Both the position numbers and the translations under genes were made by a program. From Prochlorococcus marinus str. MIT 0917 (GTDB lineage Bacteria > Cyanobacteriota > Cyanobacteriia > PCC-6307 > Cyanobiaceae), in NCBI RefSeq assembly GCF_027359575.1, contig NZ_CP114784.1:1115819-1179818 (forward strand): DNA of 64,000 nucleotides. Direction: 5' to 3'. Below, piece by piece: positions 9,817-17,621 of this stretch (positions are counted from its first letter, which is position 1; each line of letters opens with the position of its first letter). Below the pieces are notes generated by a model, which did not search any database, was not told the origin of the DNA, and worked only from the letters and a program-made list of their open reading frames with translations.

Positions 9817-10569
9817 CTAAATTATTCCATTTAAAAAAGCCTGAACTATTTCATTAGCAAGGAGTTTTATTGTTTTTTTTCGTGTTTTTAAATTTCTGAG
9901 GTTTTGTTCTAGCAAGCCCTCTAATTTCCCAATTTCAAGAATCCTTATTTGCCTTCTTGGAGCACCTAAACCTCCTCTAAATGAAACAGGAAACCTTCCA
10001 AATGTTCTTGCGATTGACTCGTCTATTTTATTTGGCATCTCAGAAAAGGGAGGGATTAAGCCTGAACCAACTCCATACTTACCATATGCATCAAAATGAA
10101 TTTCAAGCGCATAACCACCGCGTTTGGAAAATCTCCTACCTACTGACCAATTCGTTCTTGGATCGTTAGCATCATCTATATTTCTTATTTTTGGGTCATA
10201 CGCTCTAATATTCAAACCTTTCTTTTTGCCAAGGTTAACAATTGATTCTTGTAATTTTAAATTCCAAAAAAGTTCATCACTAATTTCAGGATGCATTGGA
10301 TTCAAACCAAACTTATCAACAGCTTCGCCAGGTGTACCAGCACCAGCCAAGCCCTGAGAATCAGCATGGCCAGCTAATATTAAAATAGGGATATTTTTAT
10401 CTACATCTCTACTGCCAATCCAGGTTGCAGGAAGATTTGAACTTTCACCAATGATTAGTTCAAAATCTTCAGTATAATTAAAATTCCTGGTATAATAAAG
10501 TTGAGAAAAAGTAAAAAAAATAATTAAAAATACTATTAATTTTAAATTATTTAATACTTTATTTTTCAC
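9817..10569 (-). CDS. Putative N-acetylmuramoyl-L-alanine amidase-like protein
   Basis: The 250-residue product begins with a signal-anchor-like hydrophobic stretch (residues 9-26), so it is probably exported or membrane-tethered. After that, AGHADSQG (H68) and ALEIHFDAYG (H158) occupy the positions expected for two zinc-binding histidines of Amidase_3 hydrolases, and a glutamate near residues 107-108 could be the third ligand. If active, it would cleave the amide between muramic acid and the stem peptide of peptidoglycan. The remaining sequence diverges from textbook amidases, so the assignment rests on motif order and secretion signal only. It lies 12 bases downstream of the complex C assembly gene on the same strand. 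Confidence 0.6.
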   Translation of the reverse strand: MKNKVLNNLKLIVFLIIFFTFSQLYYTRNFNYTEDFELIIGESSNLPATWIGSRDVDKNIPILILAGHADSQGLAGAGTPGEAVDKFGLNPMHPEISDELFWNLKLQESIVNLGKKKGLNIRAYDPKIRNIDDANDPRTNWSVGRRFSKRGGYALEIHFDAYGKYGVGSGLIPPFSEMPNKIDESIARTFGRFPVSFRGGLGAPRRQIRILEIGKLEGLLEQNLRNLKTRKKTIKLLANEIVQAFLNGII

Positions 10570-10581
10570 CTCAAATACTAA

Positions 10582-11139
10582 TTAAATAGGGGAAGAAAGT
10601 AGAGAGTTTTCACTACTGAGTTCAAGACTTTCAGATAATTCCAACTGAATTGCTATCAGCTCATCACGATGAGCTTTAATTCGTAAAATACTGTTATCAG
10701 ATAGATCTGAACTTAACAACTTAACTTCTAATGATTCCTCTCGTTTGGATTTGACACGATAAATAATTCCAGCTAGAGGTGCACCAATTGCAGCCAGCAG
10801 TAAAGGCCACCAACTTAAAGAGGGATAAAGCTGAATCAGCACAAGACCTAAACAGGCCGAGCCCAGTCCTCCTAAGCAGGATAAAAAGATCACCAAAAAA
10901 GTACTAGAAGCAACATTTCCATTAAAGATCAACAATTTCTCTTCAGCATTACCTCCATTTTTCTTCCAACCACGTTCTTCCAACCACAAACTAACGCCTT
11001 GCAAAACCTCAAGAGGAGGCAAAGGAGACTGAACATCTACAACTGTTGTACGGTCCTTACTTGCAGCTCGCAAAAAAAACCCCAAACCTATCGCCAATAG
11101 GATAGTTAGAAATAATGTTGAGGAGAATGCAGATTGCAT
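10582..11139 (-). CDS. Cofactor assembly of complex C subunit B (CCB2/CCB4-like)
   Basis: The CCB proteins attach heme c-i covalently to cytochrome b6 on the stromal/cytoplasmic side of thylakoid membranes. This 185-residue product has an N-terminal membrane helix (about 5-23) followed by a conserved AASKDRTT stretch, then a soluble part with WLEERGW, then two closely spaced helices (about 78-100 and 106-126) and a hydrophilic tail. That layout and the RASxKDRT motif match the cyanobacterial CCB2/CCB4-type family as I remember it. I have no alignment to prove it. The gene is 187 bases from the divergent exonuclease gene, so its promoter is probably in that gap. Confidence 0.65.
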   Translation of the reverse strand: MQSAFSSTLFLTILLAIGLGFFLRAASKDRTTVVDVQSPLPPLEVLQGVSLWLEERGWKKNGGNAEEKLLIFNGNVASSTFLVIFLSCLGGLGSACLGLVLIQLYPSLSWWPLLLAAIGAPLAGIIYRVKSKREESLEVKLLSSDLSDNSILRIKAHRDELIAIQLELSESLELSSENSLLSSPI

Positions 11140-11326
11140 CTCAAAAATACGATCTCTTTTATCTTAATTGTTCTGGGAAACATATCTACAAAAGTGAGCT
11201 AAAAAAAATCAAAAGACATGAGTAAAGATAAAACCGATGAATTTCATAAGTATTTTTCATCATTTGAGGTATTAGAATTAAATCATAAAGAAATAACTGA
11301 TTAATCAAATTCCCATTAAATTTGTT

Positions 11327-11971
11327 ATGACAAAAAAACTTGGTAAACCATCTACTTTCAAGATCTTTAATAAAGACATCGATAATGAAACTGAAATTGC
11401 TTTAAGCTCATCTATGGCTTTAGCAATTGATACCGAAGCCATGGGATTAATACATGGTAGAGACAGGCTATGTTTAATACAAATATGTGATGAATTTGAT
11501 AATGTTATTTGTATTCGTACAGAACGAAATCAACATTCAGCACCACACTTAAAATCTATTCTTGAGAAAAACACAATTGAAAAAGTCTTTCATTTTGCAA
11601 GATTTGATGTTGCTGCTTTAGCAAGTAATCTAAATATCTATGTTAATCCAATTTTTTGTACAAAAATCGCAAGTAAAATAGGAAGAACTTACAGTCCAAG
11701 ACATGGTTTGAAAGAAGTAATTATGGAAACTGTTGGAGTGGAATTAGATAAACAAGCTCAAAGCAGTGACTGGGGAAAAGTTGGTGATTTAACTCAAAAA
11801 CAACTTATCTATGCAGCAAATGACGTTAGATATTTACTAGGAGCAAAATACAAGCTTGAAGAGATGTTGAAACGTGAAGAAAGATGGGAATTAGCCAAAA
11901 AATGTTTCCAATGCGTACCTGTTTTGTCCGAGCTTGATAGAAGAAGATTTTCCAATATTTTTGATCATTAA
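11327..11971 (+). CDS. rnd: RNase D-like 3'-5' exonuclease
   Basis: This is a short DEDD-family exonuclease of 214 residues. The first motif is AIDTEAMGL (D35 and E37). The second is HFARFDVAAL, and the third is YAANDVRYLLGAKY, with the tyrosine placing it in the DEDDy subgroup. In E. coli, RNase D trims tRNA 3' ends and is longer because of two HRDC domains; this protein has only the catalytic domain, as is usual in cyanobacteria. It therefore probably processes tRNA or other structured RNA, but the substrate is not shown by the sequence. It begins at an ATG at 11327 and stands alone on the plus strand between two minus-strand genes. Confidence 0.85.
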   Translation: MTKKLGKPSTFKIFNKDIDNETEIALSSSMALAIDTEAMGLIHGRDRLCLIQICDEFDNVICIRTERNQHSAPHLKSILEKNTIEKVFHFARFDVAALASNLNIYVNPIFCTKIASKIGRTYSPRHGLKEVIMETVGVELDKQAQSSDWGKVGDLTQKQLIYAANDVRYLLGAKYKLEEMLKREERWELAKKCFQCVPVLSELDRRRFSNIFDH

Positions 11972-11992
11972 TTTTTTCAACCTACAGATCTA

Positions 11993-12262
11993 TTAATCCT
12001 CAAGCATAAAATTCTCCTCTTCTTTTAGAGCCTTTAATAATTGATCAAAAGATGCAGAGGCCGATACAATTTGTTTTTTATCCTCATTTAAAGTTTGCTC
12101 AAGGATCTTTTGGGCAATTTCCTTTCTAGATTGCAAATCTTTTTTTCCTTCTTTAGCTGCCGCGACCTCTACTTTTCGTCGAGCAGCTGAAATACTAATA
12201 CTTAAAGAAGATGCTAACTGAGCACAAATTTTAAGATAATGATGATCTTCAATTAGTGGCAT
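11993..12262 (-). CDS. Conserved small hypothetical protein
   Basis: The 89-residue product is charged and predicted to be largely helical, with no signal peptide, no membrane segment and no cysteine pair. It begins with MPLIEDHHYLKICAQL and contains a lysine-rich middle part KEGKKDLQSRKEI. The pattern of helix-forming residues and the clean start support a real gene, and I recall similar short proteins in picocyanobacteria, but I cannot name a domain. It shares its strand with the LpxB-like gene and starts 57 bases beyond that gene's stop. Confidence 0.65.
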   Translation of the reverse strand: MPLIEDHHYLKICAQLASSLSISISAARRKVEVAAAKEGKKDLQSRKEIAQKILEQTLNEDKKQIVSASASFDQLLKALKEEENFMLED

Positions 12263-12319
12263 ATGCAGAAGCTTGAATAGAAAATCTTCAAAAAAAATCT
12301 TCTACTAGATTACACCGCA

Positions 12320-13540
12320 CTATAAACCCTTGGACAAGTGATTCGAAATACTAAGGGCTATAGCCTGACTTCCACCCTCAGGACCCATTCTTTTAGACCC
12401 TCTTAAGCCAATAATCTCTCTATCAAAATCAGAATTCAGTAAAAAGACCACTTGTTTTGCGAGAGTTTCATAACCCTTAGCAATAGCTACAGTACCTCCT
12501 AATAAACGACTTTGACGCTTAGCAAAATTAAAATTAAATTGATGCCCTTTCCCTGGCAAGGACACGCATGGGATACCTAAACCTACTAACTGTTCTGTAG
12601 CTGTGCCTGCATTAGCTACTCCTACTTCTCCCCACTTAGCCCAACAAGAAAATTGGTTAAAGCCTATCATTATGAGTAATGAGTTTTTTTTCCATATTCC
12701 CGAAATCCCATTTTCAACTGTTGACTGATAAGTAGGTTTAAAACCTAAGTCCATCATTATTAATTCTATTTTTTTTCGCATTGCAGAAGAACTTAAAGGC
12801 ACAAATACTGCAATGGGAGATGAAATTTGAATAAACTGGATTGCAATTAAAAGTTTTTTAAAATTCTGATACGCCTCAGGCAAACGACTTCCACATAACA
12901 AAATCAAACGTCTATATTTTTTAAAGTCATTTGGACATTCACTCTTAGAAATTCCATCCATCATTGGGTTACCCGGAGACAGTGCCTTTACACCATGATT
13001 TCTCAAACCTCGAGCGGTGATTTTATCTCTTACTGCAACCATCTTGCATCGAGTAGATCGCATCAACCAAAATTCCCATGGATCCCACTCAGTTCCTTTC
13101 AAGCGATGGTAACAATCACTTAAGGCGTATCTTGGCCCACTCGCCCATGTGTAATCACTTTTGGGAGTGCCAATAAAAAAATAATTTGCACCACTAGCCC
13201 ATGCAAAAAGAAGAGGTAATAAATCTCCAACTGCAACGATAATTCTTCCATTTTTGGCTGATCCATGAATCAAAGTCCATTGTCTCCAAAGACTGCCTAA
13301 CAATCCAGCTTTTAAATCTAAAAACAAGCCACTAAAACTCTGATTACTAAATCCCCCACTTGGCAAAAATGTTGAAGTACCAATCTTGGAAAGCCAGCCA
13401 TTTTTTACAAGCTTTGAAAATGCTTTTCCGTCTCCAACCATCGGGAGAACCTCATGGGAGATATCTGGATTAATTTCATGGAGAGCTTCGATAACCCTGC
13501 AAGCAATCGTGTCTTCTCCATGTCCATTACAAAGAAACAA
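12320..13540 (-). CDS. LpxB-related glycosyltransferase (lipid-A-disaccharide synthase-related), start uncertain
   Basis: The product belongs to the cyanobacterial and plant family called lipid-A-disaccharide synthase-related, a GT-B fold transferase. Recognisable parts are LFLCNGHGEDTIA at the N-terminus, VAVGDLLPLLFAW, FFIGTPKSDYTW, SPGNPMMDG, and the C-terminal GVANAGTATEQLVGLGIPCVSLPGKGHQ, which resembles nucleotide-sugar binding in LpxB. The long reading frame extends to 13744, but that part is antisense to tRNA-Cys and cannot be coding. The first usable in-frame start is a TTG at 13540, which begins MFLCNGHGED and fits the family N-terminus. A different frame has an ATG at 13593 (MKFSFPIQ) that would need a one-base shift to join. 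The acceptor and product are not known. Confidence 0.75.
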   Translation of the reverse strand: MFLCNGHGEDTIACRVIEALHEINPDISHEVLPMVGDGKAFSKLVKNGWLSKIGTSTFLPSGGFSNQSFSGLFLDLKAGLLGSLWRQWTLIHGSAKNGRIIVAVGDLLPLLFAWASGANYFFIGTPKSDYTWASGPRYALSDCYHRLKGTEWDPWEFWLMRSTRCKMVAVRDKITARGLRNHGVKALSPGNPMMDGISKSECPNDFKKYRRLILLCGSRLPEAYQNFKKLLIAIQFIQISSPIAVFVPLSSSAMRKKIELIMMDLGFKPTYQSTVENGISGIWKKNSLLIMIGFNQFSCWAKWGEVGVANAGTATEQLVGLGIPCVSLPGKGHQFNFNFAKRQSRLLGGTVAIAKGYETLAKQVVFLLNSDFDREIIGLRGSKRMGPEGGSQAIALSISNHLSKGL

Positions 13541-13597
13541 AAGATTTTGTTCGGTTTGACTGATACGATTTGAATTGGAAATGAAAATTTCATTTTC

Positions 13598-13668
13598 GGC
13601 GGCATGGCCAAGTGGTAAGGCAGAGGATTGCAAATCCTTTATCCCCAGTTCGAATCTGGGTGCCGCCT
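13598..13668 (+). tRNA. tRNA-Cys (GCA)
   Basis: The acceptor stem GGCGGCA (13598-13604) pairs with TGCCGCC (13661-13667). The anticodon stem-loop reads GAGGA, loop TTGCAAA, TCCTT, so the anticodon GCA lies at 13630-13632. A T-loop GTTCGAATC is present. CCA is not encoded. The gene lies antisense to the false N-terminal extension of the LpxB-like frame. Confidence 0.97.
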
Positions 13669-14009
13669 TAATTATTATTAGTTTAATTTTCCTGAGGAAG
13701 CCTTCCAGCACTATGCTCCATGTGTAGCGAGTAGCAAGTTTCAAGAAGTTTCAGAAATTAATAAATTGATTTTGGTAGTAGATCTAAATATTGATCATAT
13801 ATCCATTCTTACAGTTAGCCTCTAAAAGAACCACTAGCGAAAATCTTGTGGGTAATCAGGCTGACAAATATTTACATCTTATTATCACTACTTGATTGAA
13901 CATTTTTTGTCCATGTTTTTAAGGTTTTTTTTCATTACAATTAAATAGAATAATTAACATAGAAACATTATTCATAGATTAATATTAATCAGATTAACCA
14001 ATAAGAACA
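13669..14009. other. 341-base gap without a recognisable gene
   Basis: This AT-rich stretch lies between tRNA-Cys and the orphan ORF at 14010, both on the plus strand. I found no reading frame with support and no further tRNA. Its right end probably holds the promoter of the downstream ORF. Oligo-T runs at about 13905-13935 could serve as a terminator region, but I see no strong hairpin before them. Confidence 0.45.
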
Positions 14010-14441
14010 GTGTCTGATCAAATTGAATTCAGTTCTTTTTATAAATTATTAAATTCAATTAAGGAAGGTGAATCTAAACAAATATCTTTACTCGATGAAA
14101 AAATCAATGAATTCAAAAATGGTAATAACTCGAAAAGTTTTCTGGATGAATTAGGATCTCTTTATCTCTCTATAGGAATTACCGAATTATATAATTTTAC
14201 TAATACAACAGATCTCCAAGAAATCGGGATAATAGATAAAGAAGGATGGGAAAATTTATCTTCTAAAAATCAACAAGAATTACCTGTATACCTAGCAAAT
14301 AAAATGATTGAGTACATTAAAGAACATAAAAAAGTAAAGGAAATGTCTAATAAGTGGAATATTAAAGAGGGTGAAATAAGAAAGCATATAACTAAAATGG
14401 CAAGATACATAACTGAAGGAATTATTGATGTAATTGAATAG
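14010..14441 (+). CDS. Hypothetical protein, AT-rich orphan
   Basis: I do not recognise this 143-residue product. It starts at a GTG (14010), is soluble, acidic to neutral and rich in lysine, asparagine and isoleucine. The middle contains LDELGSLYLSIGITELYNF, and the C-terminal half has an amphipathic helical look (KMIEYIKEHKKVKEMSNKW followed by EGEIRKHITKMARYI), which could be a small helix-turn-helix-like or packing domain. The base composition is clearly more AT-rich than the core genes around it. It has no operon partner on its strand; the next gene at 14455 is on the opposite strand and ends 14 bases away. It may be clade-specific or acquired. Confidence 0.55.
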   Translation: MSDQIEFSSFYKLLNSIKEGESKQISLLDEKINEFKNGNNSKSFLDELGSLYLSIGITELYNFTNTTDLQEIGIIDKEGWENLSSKNQQELPVYLANKMIEYIKEHKKVKEMSNKWNIKEGEIRKHITKMARYITEGIIDVIE

Positions 14442-14454
14442 TGTTAAATTCAGA

Positions 14455-14634
14455 TTAATAATCATTATCTGCGACACAAATACCTAGACATCTTATTCCA
14501 TTACTAGAAGTTCTTCCACAATGATTACATAGAACTTTTTCTTTTTGATCTTTACTTCCATTGTCTTTGAGACTTTCTTCATTATTATTTTTTTTTTCAA
14601 AAAAAGAATCTTGAAAACTATTTAATTTATTCAT
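14455..14634 (-). CDS. 59-residue protein with C-terminal cysteine cluster
   Basis: I found this frame by translating the minus strand by hand: ATG at 14634, stop at 14455-14457. The first 30 residues are low-complexity and charged (KKNNNEESLKDNGSKDQ). The last 25 residues contain VLCNHCGRTSSNGIRCLGICVADNDY, that is CxxCG, then a third and a fourth cysteine spaced by three residues. This looks like a small zinc-binding or zinc-ribbon-like motif. I recall short proteins with a similar ending in marine Prochlorococcus and Synechococcus, which supports a real gene, but I know no function. It lies convergent with the orphan ORF and divergent from the aldo/keto reductase gene, whose start is 50 bases away. 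Confidence 0.7.
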   Translation of the reverse strand: MNKLNSFQDSFFEKKNNNEESLKDNGSKDQKEKVLCNHCGRTSSNGIRCLGICVADNDY

Positions 14635-14684
14635 GTAAGATAATGATATTAGTTTTCTTTAGTTGAAATAACATAAATGAAATC

Positions 14685-15656
14685 ATGACTAAGAGGAAAA
14701 TTGGGATTGGTTTTGGGACTTGGGCCTGGGGAAATAAGCTTGTTTGGGGCTACGAAGCTAAAACAGATGATATTTTACTTAAAAAAACTTTTTTTGATGC
14801 AATAGATAGGGGATTAGATTTTGTTGACAGTGCAGATTCATATGGCACTGGGATTTTATTTGGGCAAAGCGAAAAGCTAATTGGCGATTTCCTGGAGGAG
14901 TTACCCAAGAGAAAGCTTAAAGAAATTACTATTGCTACAAAGCTAGCACCCTTTCCATGGAGAATTGGTCGCAATGGACTAAATAAAGCTTTTCAAGAAA
15001 GCAATCAGCGATTAAAAGGGAATATGACAAGAGTACAGCTTCATTGGAGTACTTATCGTTATGCACCTTGGCAAGAAGAGCAGTTGCTATATGGCCTAGG
15101 AGATTTATACGAAAAAGGTTTAATTAAAGAAATCGGGCTCTCTAATATTGGTCCAAAAAGACTAAATTTTTTATATCAAAAAATGAAAGAAAGAGGAATT
15201 AAGATTAATAGTATACAAATTCAACTTTCGTTACTATCCAAACCATCTTTAAAAGATGAAGAGATCAAAAATATATGTGATGAGAATGAAATTGAATATT
15301 TAGCTTATAGTCCATTAGGGCTGGGAATCCTAACAATTCCACCAAATAAATCTCCCAGACCTAGCACATTCATACGACAAAAGTTATTCCAAAGAATACT
15401 TCCAAAAACTATAGAATTGAGAACATTAATAGCTAATATTGGTAAAAAATATTCAGCATCTCAAGCACAAGTTGCTTTGAATTGGGTAAGGTCTCATGGA
15501 GCCAAACCAATAGTCGGAATTCGTACTCCATTTCAAGCTAAAGATGCAAGTTCCGCACTTAAATGGTCCTTAACTAAAAGTGAAAAAGAAAGTCTTGATT
15601 TTTACAGGACTAAATGTCTAGAAAATATGCCTCAAAACCCTTTCACTAGTCCCTAA
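14685..15656 (+). CDS. Aldo/keto reductase
   Basis: The 323-residue product has a TIM-barrel aldo/keto reductase layout. The catalytic tetrad is visible: D48 and Y53 in FVDSADSYG, K86 in ATKLAP and H120 in VQLHW. The C-terminal PIVGIRTPFQAKDA stretch matches the NADPH-binding part of the family. Such enzymes reduce aldehydes or ketones with NADPH; cyanobacterial and plant relatives include pyridoxal reductase-like and general carbonyl reductases. The natural substrate cannot be read from the sequence. The start ATG at 14685 is clear. It ends 7 bases before the convergent conserved hypothetical gene. Confidence 0.9.
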   Translation: MTKRKIGIGFGTWAWGNKLVWGYEAKTDDILLKKTFFDAIDRGLDFVDSADSYGTGILFGQSEKLIGDFLEELPKRKLKEITIATKLAPFPWRIGRNGLNKAFQESNQRLKGNMTRVQLHWSTYRYAPWQEEQLLYGLGDLYEKGLIKEIGLSNIGPKRLNFLYQKMKERGIKINSIQIQLSLLSKPSLKDEEIKNICDENEIEYLAYSPLGLGILTIPPNKSPRPSTFIRQKLFQRILPKTIELRTLIANIGKKYSASQAQVALNWVRSHGAKPIVGIRTPFQAKDASSALKWSLTKSEKESLDFYRTKCLENMPQNPFTSP

Positions 15657-15663
15657 TAAACAT

Positions 15664-16296
15664 TCAAGTATCTGGGCTGACAATAACCTTCATTGAATCT
15701 GAGGGAGTAGGAAGACTAATCACTTTAGCTGGTGGGATGGGCTGTGAATTTGTGCTTTTTTCAATTATTTCTTTTTCAGGCTCATTATCCTCTTTAGCAC
15801 AAGCTTCTAATGCTTCTCTCAACAACGAGTCAAAAGTTGCACCTGGCAATCTATGCCTAGCCACCTCAAGGAATGTGAGTGGTAAAGACTCGGATGCCGC
15901 ATCTTTTAATGCAGGATTATTTTTTCTATGCTCTTGTTCGTCCTGAATGGCTCGTATAAATCTGAGAGTGACTTCATGCTTAGTCGACGCTTTAATCAAC
16001 GTGTCATTGTCTCTTTGCCCATTAGTTGCTTCTTGTTCTAGATCATTAATTCTACTCTCCAAACTTGTAAGCACTTCATCAGCTTCTTTACCAATATGAG
16101 AAAGTTGTCCATCAGATAAGTTTGGTAAATCAGCTACATACACTTTCCCATGATCTCTAAGAGTTAAAAAAGTTGGTCTTGGACCACCATTTTGTCGCAT
16201 ACCCGAATCTGCTTGGCCACCTAAAGGCCTCTTAGGAGGTGTTGGACCTGCAGAACTTCTCCTGCGCGTTAGACGCTGTTGATTTTCAAAAGGCAT
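15664..16296 (-). CDS. Conserved hypothetical protein of picocyanobacteria
   Basis: The 210-residue product has a basic, proline- and glycine-rich N-terminus (RLTRRRSSAGPTPPKRP), then a globular part with LRDHGKVYVADLPNLSDGQLSHIG. A coiled-coil-like segment follows (about residues 73-95, with DEVLTSLESRINDLEQEA), then FLEVARHRLPGATFDSLLREAL. There is no membrane segment. I do not recognise a named domain. The family appears conserved in marine Synechococcus and Prochlorococcus from memory. It stands between the aldo/keto reductase (convergent) and purM (same strand, further downstream of it in transcription order). Confidence 0.65.
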   Translation of the reverse strand: MPFENQQRLTRRRSSAGPTPPKRPLGGQADSGMRQNGGPRPTFLTLRDHGKVYVADLPNLSDGQLSHIGKEADEVLTSLESRINDLEQEATNGQRDNDTLIKASTKHEVTLRFIRAIQDEQEHRKNNPALKDAASESLPLTFLEVARHRLPGATFDSLLREALEACAKEDNEPEKEIIEKSTNSQPIPPAKVISLPTPSDSMKVIVSPDT

Positions 16297-16458
16297 AGAG
16301 CTAATTAAGATCTAACTTCGCATTACCCGAACTAATATCCGGCTTGCGTTTTCTTATATCTTACTGTTTTTTTTCCGTTATAGAAAATCTTTTTTAACCT
16401 TCATTTGATTTCGTGAAAAAACTGTACTAGAGGTTTTGATAAAACTACGCTTAAAACA

Positions 16459-17499
16459 TTACCTAGGTATTCCTAAAATATCGATATGCTTTGAATTATT
16501 TTGACTTTCGACAACTTGTCCTATATTCCAAGCCTCAAAATCATTTTGAATACATATTTCTAAAGCAGAATTCACTGCATTTTTTGGAACAATTAGACAA
16601 AACCCTATCCCCATATTGAAAGTATTCCAAAGATCAATTTCAGGAATATCACCTGCGTTTTGTAACCAATTAAAGATTTCAGATATTTCCCAGCTAGTTA
16701 TATCTATATATGGTAGTAATCCAGAGGGGAAGATTCTAGGAAGATTCTCTGGTAAACCTCCACCTGTTATATGCGTCATTCCATGAATGGATAAATTTTC
16801 TCTCAACAATTTGTCTACAATTTGAAAATAAATTGCGGTTGGTTCTAGCAAAGATTTAATCAAGTTCCTTTGATTTTTCCCATAAAGAGTATTTTCGTCC
16901 ACATTCGCAATGGAAAGGACTTTACGAACAAGACTAAAACCATTGCTATGAACACCATTACTTTTTATCCCTATAATCTGATCATCACAATCAATTTTCG
17001 TGCCGTCTATTAAGTGACGATGTTCAACGATCCCCACACAAAAACCTGCTAGGTCATATCTTCCACTGGGATAAAAACCTGGCATTTCAGCAGTTTCTCC
17101 TCCCAAAAGAGAACAATCCGATTGACCACAGCCTGCTGCAATCCCCTCTATCACTTCAGCCAAAGCATCAGGAGTCAAAGTTCCGCTTGCTATGTAATCA
17201 AGAAAAAATAAGGGTCGAGCGCCATTAGTTATTACATCATTAACGCACATTGCAACCAGATCTATTCCAACTCCAAAATGACAACCAAATTTTTGAGCCA
17301 ATTCTAATTTTGTACCAACACCATCCGTCCCGGATACCAAGACAGGACTTTCATAGCCTTTTGGAATTCTTATACATCCTCCAAAACCTCCTAACCCGCC
17401 GATGACCTCACTTTTATGAGTTTTTTCAACGCATGATTTAATTCTCTCCACAAAGGCTCTTCCAGCAGTAACATCAACTCCCGCAGTTTTGTAATCCAT
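16459..17499 (-). CDS. purM: Phosphoribosylformylglycinamidine cyclo-ligase
   Basis: PurM closes the imidazole ring to give aminoimidazole ribonucleotide in purine synthesis, using ATP. The 346-residue product begins with the typical [17 protein letters not shown] and contains [14 protein letters not shown], the family's GVGTKL signature, then the conserved [13 protein letters not shown] and [17 protein letters not shown], and near the end [14 protein letters not shown]. Length is normal. The gene is separated by 122 bases from the divergent panC-cmk. There is no nearby pur gene, as is usual in cyanobacteria where this pathway is scattered. Confidence 0.97.
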   Translation of the reverse strand: MDYKTAGVDVTAGRAFVERIKSCVEKTHKSEVIGGLGGFGGCIRIPKGYESPVLVSGTDGVGTKLELAQKFGCHFGVGIDLVAMCVNDVITNGARPLFFLDYIASGTLTPDALAEVIEGIAAGCGQSDCSLLGGETAEMPGFYPSGRYDLAGFCVGIVEHRHLIDGTKIDCDDQIIGIKSNGVHSNGFSLVRKVLSIANVDENTLYGKNQRNLIKSLLEPTAIYFQIVDKLLRENLSIHGMTHITGGGLPENLPRIFPSGLLPYIDITSWEISEIFNWLQNAGDIPEIDLWNTFNMGIGFCLIVPKNAVNSALEICIQNDFEAWNIGQVVESQNNSKHIDILGIPR

Positions 17500-17621
17500 C
17501 AGTAAAAAGCTTTCTTATTAAAAGATATGAACCCTAATATGAAATCCATATGGGATCAGTATGCAATCAACTTATTTCATTTCAATCATAAGTTGATCAA
17601 ATTAATTTATTTACCAACATA

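Noticed and set aside
13541-13744. N-terminal extension of the LpxB-like frame to an ATG-type start at 13744
   Set aside because: It runs antisense through the tRNA-Cys gene at 13598-13668, and the translated residues there are simply the complement of a tRNA.
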